Assembly: GCF_045762675.1 (NCBI RefSeq)
Contig: NZ_JBJDLK010000001.1
Coordinates: 62,001 to 126,000, forward strand
From: Elizabethkingia meningoseptica_A
GTDB taxonomy: Bacteria; Bacteroidota; Bacteroidia; Flavobacteriales; Weeksellaceae
Direction of reading: 5' to 3'
Length of the DNA stretch: 64,000 bases
Shown in pieces: positions 35,009-43,171 of the stretch; within the stretch, counting starts at the first letter, position 1, and each line of letters starts with the position of its first letter. The notes below the pieces were generated by a model. That model did no database searches, was not told where the DNA came from, and saw only the letters and a list, made by a program, of their open reading frames with translations. The position numbers and the translations under genes were made by a program.

Positions 35009-36825
35009 ATCAAAATAAAATTATAAGTCCTGAAAAAACAATAGAGCACTTAAGTATAGAAAACTGGAATAAAGCCAATCTGTATCTTATTCAGAAAGCA
35101 TTAGCCGAGTTTGCTCATGAGATGGTTATAGAGCCATTGCTTCAGTATGAAGAAGACGAGTGGGGGTATTACCTGTTGTCTCCGAAAAATACAGTAGAAG
35201 AAATCATATACAGTTTCAGAGCACAGAAAAGAATGCTGGATCACTGGTCAATTGATATTAATTCAATAAAAAAGACCGTCAACGGAGAAAAAGCTGCACT
35301 GGATCTGGTACATCTTATCATTGATTTCAAAGAAGAACTTGAATTTTCCAAAGAGATTTTACCGGTTTATATAGAGGAAATTATCAGTACTTTATATGCT
35401 AGGGCACAGGTGATGAACAGGGAAAATAATTCCTGCATACTTGCCAGTGCAGGATATCAGACCATAGAAGGTTCTACAACCGGACATCCTACCTTTATTG
35501 CAAATAACGGAAGAATAGGTTTCGATGCCGATGATTATTACAGATATGCACCAGAGTCTCAGACAGAGTTACGTCTTTTGTGGATTGCTGTAAAGAAGGA
35601 CCGTTGTATTTTTTCTTCGTTGGATGATTTAAGCTATGATCAGCTAATGGAGCAGGAACTGTCTCCGGAAGTTAGAGCGCAGTTTGATCATAAATTGGAA
35701 GAATCAGGCTTGGCAAAGGACGATTACTATTACATGCCTGTTCACCCCTGGCAATGGTATAACAAAATGAATCCTACCTTTTCTTCAGAAGTAGCGCTTC
35801 ATAACATTGTATATCTTGGTGAAGCAGAAGATTTGTACCGTGCGCAACAGTCTATCCGTACTTTCTTTAATATCAGCAATCCTGATAAATTTTATGTAAA
35901 AACCGCAATGTCTGTTTTAAATATGGGGTTCATGAGGGGTTTGTCGCCTTATTATATGAAGGCTACGCCTGCTATTAATAAGTGGGTTGATGATCTGGTG
36001 AAAAACGATGCCTATCTTCAGGAGAAAGGTTTTATTATCCTGAAGGAAGTTGCTGCAGTAGGATATAGAAGTGTATATTATGAAAAAGCGCTTCAGAATA
36101 ATAGTACACCTTACACTAAAATGTTGGCAGCATTGTGGCGGGAAAGCCCTATGCCTTTTGTTGAAAAAAATCAGCGGCTGATGACCATGGCAGGTCTGCT
36201 TCATCTGGATAACAATGGTTATTCTCTGACAGCAGAGTTGATTAAAAAATCAGGACTTGGTGTCGAAGACTGGATTAGCAGGTACCTCGATGTATATCTG
36301 CTTCCGCTTATCCATAGTTTTTATGAATATGATCTGGTATATATGCCACATGGTGAAAATCTGATTCTGGTTCTTGAAAATTATACCCCTGTGAAAATCC
36401 TGATGAAAGATATCGCTGAAGAAATTGCTGTTCTGAATGCAGATGTTCAACTCCCGGGAGAAACAAGTCGTATAGGAATAAAAGTTCCGGATGATTTCAA
36501 GCTGACGTACATATTTACAGATGTATTTGACTGTTTCTTAAGATATTTGTCGGCTATTATCCATGAACAGGTTGGATTTTCAGATGAAAGATTCTGGAGG
36601 CTTGTTGCAGACAAGATTCTGACTTATCAGGAAGAAAGACCTGAAATGAAAGATAAATTTGAGAAATACGACCTTTTTGAACCTCAATTTAAAAGATGCT
36701 GCCTTAACCGTTTGCAGATTAAGGATAATAAGCAAATGGTAAATCTGGAGGATCCTATTAACAGTTTACAATTTGTCGGAATGTTGGAAAATCCGATTTA
36801 TCGGTATAAAGAGGTTCTGATATAA
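35005..36825 (+). CDS. IucA/IucC-family NIS siderophore synthetase (DesD-like)
   Basis: 606 aa, normal for the family. ATP-dependent synthetase that condenses hydroxamate units into the siderophore. Visible are TTGHPTFIANNGRIGF (substrate/ATP loop, about 163-178), the MPVHPWQW motif (about 244-251), the C-terminal FhuF-like region with MPHGENLILV (about 447-456), and ISRYLDVYLLPL. The start ATG overlaps the previous stop (ATGA). Last gene, followed by a terminator. No TonB receptor or exporter is adjacent. Confidence 0.93.
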   Translation: MNQNKIISPEKTIEHLSIENWNKANLYLIQKALAEFAHEMVIEPLLQYEEDEWGYYLLSPKNTVEEIIYSFRAQKRMLDHWSIDINSIKKTVNGEKAALDLVHLIIDFKEELEFSKEILPVYIEEIISTLYARAQVMNRENNSCILASAGYQTIEGSTTGHPTFIANNGRIGFDADDYYRYAPESQTELRLLWIAVKKDRCIFSSLDDLSYDQLMEQELSPEVRAQFDHKLEESGLAKDDYYYMPVHPWQWYNKMNPTFSSEVALHNIVYLGEAEDLYRAQQSIRTFFNISNPDKFYVKTAMSVLNMGFMRGLSPYYMKATPAINKWVDDLVKNDAYLQEKGFIILKEVAAVGYRSVYYEKALQNNSTPYTKMLAALWRESPMPFVEKNQRLMTMAGLLHLDNNGYSLTAELIKKSGLGVEDWISRYLDVYLLPLIHSFYEYDLVYMPHGENLILVLENYTPVKILMKDIAEEIAVLNADVQLPGETSRIGIKVPDDFKLTYIFTDVFDCFLRYLSAIIHEQVGFSDERFWRLVADKILTYQEERPEMKDKFEKYDLFEPQFKRCCLNRLQIKDNKQMVNLEDPINSLQFVGMLENPIYRYKEVLI

Positions 36826-36848
36826 TCGTATTAAGTTTCATTACGTAT

Positions 36849-36873
36849 GGCCGGAATTAGTTCCGGCCTTTTT
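36849..36873 (+). terminator. Terminator of the siderophore operon
   Basis: GGCCGGAA (36849-36856) pairs with TTCCGGCC (36861-36868), followed by five T. Confidence 0.88.
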
Positions 36874-36979
36874 ATTTCTGATCATGTAAAGAATATTAGA
36901 CCTGACCACTGTATAGGTATCAAAATTCCCCTTAAATTAATCTGATGAGGTAGTGGTGTGAATTTGCTAATAAAAAGAA

Positions 36980-37345
36980 ATCAGTCTCATTTCCTGGGGA
37001 GAAATTAATAATCTATAACAAATCTGGTACATAAACATGAGTTCTTTCGACTATTCTTATTCCTGAGGTAGTATTCCTCCGGAATATGTATGCTGTGATT
37101 TATTTACTTTTACACAGATCTGGCTCCTCCGGAGCCTCATACTAAACATTCTGATTTATAATCCGAAGAAGTTCCGTTAGGAACTTTACCTCCATAGATT
37201 ATAATCATGAGCGTTCACAGCGTTCCGTAGGAACGTTATCTTATACGGAAGATTAATAAGTTCAATGTTTCAGTCCTTCAATGTCAAAATTAAAAACTTC
37301 AGATTAGTTAAACTTCTTGATTAACCCCTAACTTTTGAGACTGAT
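36980..37345 (-). repeat. Palindrome-rich repeat element, copy 2 (inverted)
   Basis: Reverse-complement copy of 26328-26738 with the same termini (ATCAGTCTCA...TGAGACTGAT) and the same internal palindromes. It lacks about 45 bp relative to copy 1. No ORF. The gap beyond it (37346-37591) holds an AAGAGGT/ACCTCTT hairpin and nothing coding. Confidence 0.85.
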
Positions 37346-37591
37346 CCATAAGAAGCTATACTAAACCAATAAAGAGGTCGCTTTTTTAAGGGAACCTCTT
37401 GTTAATATCATTGTTTTTTCACTTCAAAGAAATATAACTGAATACAAATTATATTTTCTGATAACATACAGAAAACAAAAACTCCTTTAACGGAAGATTC
37501 CCTACGATGCACAGCACCTAGGGAACCTCCATAAAGAAGAAGATTAAAATGTATGATGAATGTGAAATTGGTCTAAATCTTTTGAAGTTTT

Positions 37592-37942
37592 TTACCAGTG
37601 CTGTCTGTCCTCTGAAGGCTGACGTCTTGGTTTTGCTTCAAGTTTTTCAGGAGAATTAATTCTCCAATGCTGTCTGTCTTTTTCAGGCGGATCTTGCAAA
37701 GTTGCATCCTGATTAGCAGATTTTTCAGCAATAATCCAATGTTGTCTGTCTTTTTCAGGTGGATCTTGTGCCTCAGCTTTCCAATGCTGTCTATCTTTCT
37801 CTGGCGGATCTGCCTCTGTGGTCTCAGCTTTAGCATTATTTATTTTAGCAGTTGAAGAAGAATTCATATCTTCATCCTGTCTGCAGCCTGCAGTCATAAA
37901 TAATAAAATAGCTGTACCTGTTAATAAGATAAACTTTTTCAT
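37592..37942 (-). CDS. Lipoprotein with four DPPEKDRQHW-type repeats
   Basis: 116 aa. Lipoprotein signal with lipobox MTAGC (Cys20). The mature part has three identical decapeptides DPPEKDRQHW at residues 45-54, 60-69 and 84-93 and a degenerate fourth, QPSEDRQHW, forming the exact C-terminus (108-116). Spacers are 5, 14 and 14 residues. No known domain. Repeat conservation against variable spacers suggests that the decapeptide is the functional unit, as a binding motif or as multiple peptide copies. It is divergent from a membrane TPR-AraC regulator across a 294-bp gap containing a 22-bp palindrome. Confidence 0.72.
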   Translation of the reverse strand: MKKFILLTGTAILLFMTAGCRQDEDMNSSSTAKINNAKAETTEADPPEKDRQHWKAEAQDPPEKDRQHWIIAEKSANQDATLQDPPEKDRQHWRINSPEKLEAKPRRQPSEDRQHW

Positions 37943-38066
37943 ATTTAATTTTATTTATATTTGAAACAAGGTTCGTTACCCCTTTTTTCCTTCGACTAAA
38001 TTATGAGAGAAATTATTCAACGGCAAGAAAAAGCAGTCCTTTATTGACTAATTTACAGAAAAAGAC

Positions 38067-38088
38067 GTCCTAATTTATAAATTAGGAC
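38067..38088. promoter_or_regulatory. Perfect 22-bp palindrome, candidate operator
   Basis: GTCCTAATT, a TATA centre, then AATTAGGAC: perfect dyad symmetry. It sits 125 bp upstream of the repeat-lipoprotein start and 149 bp upstream of the regulator gene, in their shared intergenic region, where a dimeric regulator site or a hairpin in a 5' UTR would be expected. Confidence 0.5.
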
Positions 38089-38236
38089 AAGCGACAGGTT
38101 TGTAAATTATTGATTATTAATATTTTAAATGTTTCAAAAAAATATGGCTTTATTTTTTACTTTTAGGGATTATGTCCTGTTATTTGATGCATTTTCATTA
38201 TTTTTGGGGTGGGAAAATTGCCTATTTTAAATCGCA

Positions 38237-39976
38237 ATGCATAATAAAAAGTACATATTCTATTTTTTACTACTAATTTTTGTTTTTCAACACACAAATC
38301 TGCGTGCACAATCTTATGCAGATTTGAGAGAAAAATATGTTAGTCTGGAAGAGAATAATGAAAAAGCACTCAATTCTGTCCATGTTTTTATAACTAAAGC
38401 GAAAAAAGAAAAAAATTATAATAAGCTAGTACAGGGGTATGAAGATGCGGTTTATTATTCTGCTACAAATAAAAAGAAACTTATTTATGCCGACAGTAGT
38501 ATTATAGCCGCTAAAGAATCACAGAATAATGACCTGATCAGCAGATCTTATCTGGGAAAAGGCATTATATATTATTATAATCTTAAAAATTATAAATCTG
38601 CATTAGATGAATACCTGAAGGCCTATGAATATTCCAAGAAAGGCTATACTAATTATCAGAAATACAAAATAATTTATCATTTAGGGGTTGTTAAAAACTA
38701 TTTAGGGTATTATAATGATGCGCTCGGACTTTTTAATGAATGTATAGATTATTTTGAACCTAAGACTTCCGGCAATTACCATCCGAATGAGATTTTCAAT
38801 AACAGCAAAGGTTATCTGAACAGCTTACACCTGGCTGCGGTATGTTACAGTCATTTAGGTGATTATAAGAAGGCAGATTCTTTGACAAATAAAGGGCTTA
38901 ACTTTATAAATAATGATAAGATTAATGAATTTGCACAGGAAAAAAGCTATTTATTAAAGAATAAAGGTATTTCTGAATACCAAAAAGGTGAATTTGCAAA
39001 AGCTATTCAGACCTTTAATGAAGCAATTCCTGTTCTTGAGAAGAATAATGACTTCGCTTGGGCTTCGGTATCAGATTTTTATATAGGTAAAAGTTATCTT
39101 GGTCAGAAACAGGAAACTGAAGCCATGAAACAATTCAAAAAAGTAGACTCTATTTTCCAGAAGCACGATTTTATACTGCCGGAACTAAGGGAAAACTACG
39201 AATTGCTTATTAATTATTACAGAAAACACGAAGATCCTAAACAGGAATTATATTATACTAAGGTATTGCTAAAAGCAGACGGCGTACTCACCAGAGATTT
39301 TACCTATCTGTCTTCCAGAATTCACAGGGAGTATGATACTCAGAATCTTATGGATATTCAGACAAGATTGGAAAGTCAGAACAAATGGGGACTGGGTATG
39401 ATTATTCTGTTATGCGTTATTGTTTCTGTACTTGTATATAATGTATGGAAGTACTACCAGAACGAAAAGAAAATCAGGTTAAAGTACAAAGCGCTTGAAG
39501 AAAACCTCCAGCATCATTTAGAAAACGCAGCACCTGCAGTCCCATACGAAAACATATCATCTCAGAGTAAGTCTACGATGAGTGAAGATGTATATAAGGA
39601 TTTGCAGGAAAAGCTAGAGAATTTCGAGAAAGAAAAACAATTTATAGAGAAAGGAATTACCCTGAACAAACTGGCTGTTAGTTTTGATACCAACAGTACC
39701 TATCTTTCTCAGTTTATTAATGAAACAAAGGGTATAAACTTCAATAAATATCTTGGAATCTTAAGAATCAATTACATTACGCAGCTGATGTATGAAAAAG
39801 AGAAATACCTGAATTATACCATTCAGAGTTTATCAGAAGAATGTGGAATAGCTTCAAGACAGAATTTTTCGGACTTATTTCAGGAAATTAACGGACTTAG
39901 GCCAACTGATTTTGTGAAGAAAAGGAAAAAAGATCTAGAAGAGGCAAAAGCAGGTTCATCGGGGAATAAACAATAA
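38237..39976 (+). CDS. Membrane-anchored TPR sensor with AraC-type HTH
   Basis: 579 aa. N-terminal signal/anchor (about 1-24), tetratricopeptide-like repeats across about 50-350 predicted periplasmic, one transmembrane helix (385-403), a linker coiled coil (about 450-470), and an AraC-type DNA-binding domain at about 475-562 (LNKLAVSFDTNSTYLSQFIN, then YTIQSLSEECGIASRQNFSDLF). It should carry an envelope signal directly to DNA. The neighbouring exported repeat lipoprotein is a natural candidate target or ligand source; that is inference. Confidence 0.85.
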   Translation: MHNKKYIFYFLLLIFVFQHTNLRAQSYADLREKYVSLEENNEKALNSVHVFITKAKKEKNYNKLVQGYEDAVYYSATNKKKLIYADSSIIAAKESQNNDLISRSYLGKGIIYYYNLKNYKSALDEYLKAYEYSKKGYTNYQKYKIIYHLGVVKNYLGYYNDALGLFNECIDYFEPKTSGNYHPNEIFNNSKGYLNSLHLAAVCYSHLGDYKKADSLTNKGLNFINNDKINEFAQEKSYLLKNKGISEYQKGEFAKAIQTFNEAIPVLEKNNDFAWASVSDFYIGKSYLGQKQETEAMKQFKKVDSIFQKHDFILPELRENYELLINYYRKHEDPKQELYYTKVLLKADGVLTRDFTYLSSRIHREYDTQNLMDIQTRLESQNKWGLGMIILLCVIVSVLVYNVWKYYQNEKKIRLKYKALEENLQHHLENAAPAVPYENISSQSKSTMSEDVYKDLQEKLENFEKEKQFIEKGITLNKLAVSFDTNSTYLSQFINETKGINFNKYLGILRINYITQLMYEKEKYLNYTIQSLSEECGIASRQNFSDLFQEINGLRPTDFVKKRKKDLEEAKAGSSGNKQ

Positions 39977-40004
39977 TCCCGCGATATCAATATAAAGCGG
40001 GATT
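39975..40004. terminator. Hairpin between convergent genes
   Basis: AATCCCGC (39975-39982) pairs with GCGGGATT (39997-40004). It starts in the stop codon of the regulator gene and ends just before the tenA stop. Tails are only moderately T-rich on either strand. Confidence 0.5.
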
Positions 40005-40013
40005 GCAATCGGT

Positions 40014-40664
40014 TTATATCCAGTGTTTTAATTCATAAGCCGCCTGCCAGAAATAATATTCCATTTGGGTTGCGGTTATAAAAGCTTCTGTCATTCTTTC
40101 TCTTATTTCCGGAGTTGTGGCAGCAGCAGCTTTATCACAGATAGTGATGGCCTGTTGTACCGCTGCCGCAAATTCCTCACCACCATAGGTATCAATCCAT
40201 TTTTTGTATGGATTATTGGCAGCTTGTTTATTCTCATAAATATGATCACCTACTTTCTGATAGATCCAGAAACAAGGAAGGACAGCAGCCATGGCGACTT
40301 CTGTTGCTTCAAGCGCTGCAGTACTCTTCAGGAAATGAATATAATGATGACATACAGGCTGCATTTTGCCCTTATCATGAACTTCAAAATCTTTGAAATA
40401 AGATTCATGCAGGGCATTTTCTACAACAATAGCGTTTTCTGCAAAACGGATATAAGAAAGTACATCCTCTATATTATATGTTCTGGCACCGATAAGTGCA
40501 AGGGCGCGCCCGAAGTGTTCCAGATATAAAGAATCCTGAGCCATATAAAACTGAAATTTTTCTTTTGGAAGTGTTCCGTCTGCCAGTTCAGAGACAAAAG
40601 GCATGGTTAGTATAGACTGATAATACTGTTCAATACGTTTCCATGTAAGTTCAGACCATGTCAT
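40014..40664 (-). CDS. tenA: Aminopyrimidine aminohydrolase (thiaminase II)
   Basis: 216 aa TenA-family helical enzyme that recovers the HMP pyrimidine from degraded thiamin. Recognisable are the N-terminal PFVSELADGTLPKEKFQFYMAQD, the active-site cysteine region AVLPCFWIY (near residue 135) and the C-terminal MEYYFWQAAYELKHW. Last gene of the riboswitch-controlled thi operon; its start overlaps thiD by 14 bp. Confidence 0.94.
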   Translation of the reverse strand: MTWSELTWKRIEQYYQSILTMPFVSELADGTLPKEKFQFYMAQDSLYLEHFGRALALIGARTYNIEDVLSYIRFAENAIVVENALHESYFKDFEVHDKGKMQPVCHHYIHFLKSTAALEATEVAMAAVLPCFWIYQKVGDHIYENKQAANNPYKKWIDTYGGEEFAAAVQQAITICDKAAAATTPEIRERMTEAFITATQMEYYFWQAAYELKHWI

Positions 40665-41484
40665 ATTTAATTAATGCTTTAGGGTTAAAAAAATGATTAA
40701 GCGGTCCGTTTCCATGACCTGTTTTAAAATCCTTACCACTTTTTATGGCTTCAAATACATACTGCTGGCCAAGAGAAACGGAATCGTATAAACTGTTGCC
40801 TTGTGCCAGATATGCTGCAATTGCTGAGGATAGGGTGCAACCTGAGCCATGTGTATTGTTGGTTTTAAATTTCTCTGTTTCAAAAGAGTGTATCTGACCT
40901 GTTTCGTCAAAAAACAAGGAAGTAATGATATCAGATTCCTGATGCCCGCCTTTAAGCAGTATACTTTTACAGCCCAATCCGGAAATTAATTTTCCGGCAG
41001 CCTGCATATCTTCCAGTGTTTTTACTTCTGCTTTAGCCAGAATTGCAGCTTCATCCATATTGGGTGTGATCACATCGGCTATCGGAAATAATTTATTAAT
41101 AATTGTATTAACTGTTTCTTCCTCTATAAGCCGGTGACCGCTTGTTGCAACCATTACAGGATCGAATACAACAGGAATTTTCGGATATTTTGCCAGAGTA
41201 TTCACAATAGTTTCTACCAGTTGGGGCGTATGAACCATTCCTATTTTTACAGCCTGTGGAAAAATATCATCCATAATTGCTTCAATTTGTTCAGCAACAG
41301 CACTTTCCGGAATAGGATATATTTTGCGTACACCCTGAGTATTTTGTACGGGTAAAGCAGTTAATGCAGAAGTTGCAAAACATCCCAAAGCCGAGAACGT
41401 TTTGATATCTGCCTGAATTCCGGCACCACCACTACCGTCAAAACCTGCAATAGTTAATACAGAAGGACACGTGTATTTTTTCAT
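40651..41484 (-). CDS. thiD: Hydroxymethylpyrimidine (phosphate) kinase
   Basis: 277 aa ribokinase-fold enzyme that phosphorylates HMP and HMP-P. Family signatures: TIAGFDGSGGAGIQADIKTF near the N-terminus, PVVFDPVMVATSGHRL, and the catalytic anion hole NTHGSGCTLSSAIAAYLA near residue 210. Overlaps thiE by 4 bp. Confidence 0.95.
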   Translation of the reverse strand: MKKYTCPSVLTIAGFDGSGGAGIQADIKTFSALGCFATSALTALPVQNTQGVRKIYPIPESAVAEQIEAIMDDIFPQAVKIGMVHTPQLVETIVNTLAKYPKIPVVFDPVMVATSGHRLIEEETVNTIINKLFPIADVITPNMDEAAILAKAEVKTLEDMQAAGKLISGLGCKSILLKGGHQESDIITSLFFDETGQIHSFETEKFKTNNTHGSGCTLSSAIAAYLAQGNSLYDSVSLGQQYVFEAIKSGKDFKTGHGNGPLNHFFNPKALIKYDMV

Positions 41485-42122
41485 TTTAAGATTTTATTTT
41501 TAAGTTGATATGCTGCTTCCTGAGGATTCTCAGCACTGCAAATTGCAGATACTACGGCAAGACAGTCAGCTCCTGCCTGAATAACTTCAGTAGCATTATG
41601 AACAGAGATATTACCAATAGCAACTAAAGGTTTATTGGTAAGTGCCCTGACTTTTTCTATACCTGCAAGGCCCCATTCGGTGACCGTATCTGTTTTTGTT
41701 GCTGTACTGAATACAGGACTTAATCCCAGATAATCGGAATTCTTGATATGTTCATTTTCGAGCTGATTGAGATATTCAATAGAATAGCCGATAAGCTTAT
41801 CCCGATAAAAGGAGTGTTGTCTTAAAGATGTTGGTGATTGATCATTATTTCCGACATGGACCCCCGCAGTATTCACCTGTAAGGCGACTTCACTATTGTC
41901 ATTAATAATTAAAGGAATATTATACATGTCAGTAATTTCTTTTAGCAACTGCGCTTTCTTTAAAAAATCCGGTGTGCTGCAATTTTTTTCGCGTAGCTGA
42001 ATAATGTCAACACCACCCAGAATGGCTGCCTTTGCAACATCCAGAAAGTTTTTACCGCTACAGGCTTCTTCAGAAATAACCAGATACAGCTGATATGGAA
42101 ATATTGAGTTTCTATCTATCAT
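41481..42122 (-). CDS. thiE: Thiamine-phosphate synthase
   Basis: 213 aa TIM-barrel enzyme joining HMP-PP and thiazole phosphate to thiamin monophosphate. Motifs: DIIQLREKN, LIINDNSEVALQVNTAGVHV with the GVHVGNND pyrophosphate loop, LGLSPVFSTATK and AIGNISVHNATEV. Overlaps thiM by 11 bp. Confidence 0.95.
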   Translation of the reverse strand: MIDRNSIFPYQLYLVISEEACSGKNFLDVAKAAILGGVDIIQLREKNCSTPDFLKKAQLLKEITDMYNIPLIINDNSEVALQVNTAGVHVGNNDQSPTSLRQHSFYRDKLIGYSIEYLNQLENEHIKNSDYLGLSPVFSTATKTDTVTEWGLAGIEKVRALTNKPLVAIGNISVHNATEVIQAGADCLAVVSAICSAENPQEAAYQLKNKILK

Positions 42123-42918
42123 ATCGTATTCTGATGTTGCTCATAACTTCCTCTTCAGTAATTGAATACAGCTTATCGATGAAATTTAGCTGTAAGCTGC
42201 CGGGGCCATTGCTATGCTTGGCTGCAAGTTCTCCCGCAATTCCCATGAGCGCCATAGCAGCAATTACGCCTTCGGTTTTATCTGAAATACAACCTGTGAA
42301 TGCACCGATTAATGCAGATGCGGTACATCCCAGTCCGGTAACTTTTGTCATTAACGAATCTCCGTTTGCAATAAAAACAGGGGCGGCATCATTAATAATG
42401 ATATCTGTGGCTCCCGAAATACAGATTACTGCATTGTATTCCCGATGAAGATTTACGGCTGCTTCAATTGCTTCATAACTCGCTGCTGTGCTGTCAACCC
42501 CCTTGGTTGCAGAAATATTAGCTTTTGCAAGTGCTATAATTTCAGAGGCATTGCCTCGTATTACGCTGGGTTTGTATGCTAATAGTTTACTGAGAGTTTC
42601 ATTGCGGAAGCTGGTGGCGCCGGCACCTACGGGATCCAGAACCCAGGGTTTTCTGGTTTCATTAGCCTCATGTGCTGCTATCAGCATCGATTCAGCCCAA
42701 TATTCATCCAGTGTTCCGATATTAATAACCAGAGCATTGGAAATATTAACCATTTCTTTCATCTCAGGCTGTGCATGCGCCATAATAGGAGATGCACCAA
42801 CAGCTAGCAGTGCATTGGCCGTATTGTTCATCACCACATAATTGGTAATATTATGAATGAGGGGAGATTGCTGCCTTACATATTCAATATGTTTCCAGAT
42901 TTTTTTTTCCATAGACAT
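42112..42918 (-). CDS. thiM: Hydroxyethylthiazole kinase
   Basis: 268 aa ribokinase-like enzyme that phosphorylates the salvaged thiazole alcohol. Motifs: PLIHNITNYVVMNNTANALLA, WVLDPVGAGATSFR, RGNASEI, and the catalytic VTGLGCTASALIGAF. First gene downstream of the TPP riboswitch. The four genes form a salvage pathway without thiC or thiG, so the operon recycles rather than makes thiamin from scratch. Confidence 0.95.
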   Translation of the reverse strand: MSMEKKIWKHIEYVRQQSPLIHNITNYVVMNNTANALLAVGASPIMAHAQPEMKEMVNISNALVINIGTLDEYWAESMLIAAHEANETRKPWVLDPVGAGATSFRNETLSKLLAYKPSVIRGNASEIIALAKANISATKGVDSTAASYEAIEAAVNLHREYNAVICISGATDIIINDAAPVFIANGDSLMTKVTGLGCTASALIGAFTGCISDKTEGVIAAMALMGIAGELAAKHSNGPGSLQLNFIDKLYSITEEEVMSNIRIRYDR

Positions 42919-42989
42919 TGATTAAATAAAATGGCTTTGGGATAATCTCTGAAACAATAAGAAAGACAATAGTGAATTTCTTTTTGCTT

Positions 42990-43062
42990 TTCCCTACGTC
43001 GGTGTAAGCCGTATCAGGTTCAAAGGGACTCTCTCAATTCTTTTCAGAATACCCCTAAAGCG
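42990..43062 (-). promoter_or_regulatory. TPP riboswitch (thi box)
   Basis: On the minus strand the conserved elements occur in order: TTTAGGGGTATTC, GAGAGAGTCCC, TTTGAACCTGATAC, GGCTTACACCGACGTAGGGAA. This is the classic TPP aptamer core, located 72 bp upstream of thiM. It should repress the thi operon when thiamin pyrophosphate is plentiful. Confidence 0.95.
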
Positions 43063-43143
43063 TATACAAAAATATAAAAAGTTTCAGAGAAGCTGTGTCT
43101 GAATAATATTAAAGTGTAAAAAAGTTTATTATAGATTAAACTT

Positions 43144-43151
43144 TATCTTTG
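43144..43151 (+). promoter_or_regulatory. -7 promoter element of the LytS/LytTR pair
   Basis: TATCTTTG followed by C, 21 bp upstream of the ATG at 43172, fits TAnnTTTG. Confidence 0.55.
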
Positions 43152-43171
43152 CATAACAGAAGAACTGATTT

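Noticed and set aside
37610..37815. CRISPR-like array
   Set aside because: Repeated DNA here is protein-coding with unequal spacing and no cas genes. No CRISPR array was found anywhere in the window.
37573..37836. Alternative repeat-containing minus-strand frame (87 codons)
   Set aside because: It shows repeats only because the DNA of the lipoprotein gene repeats. It lacks a signal peptide and sits in another frame of that gene.
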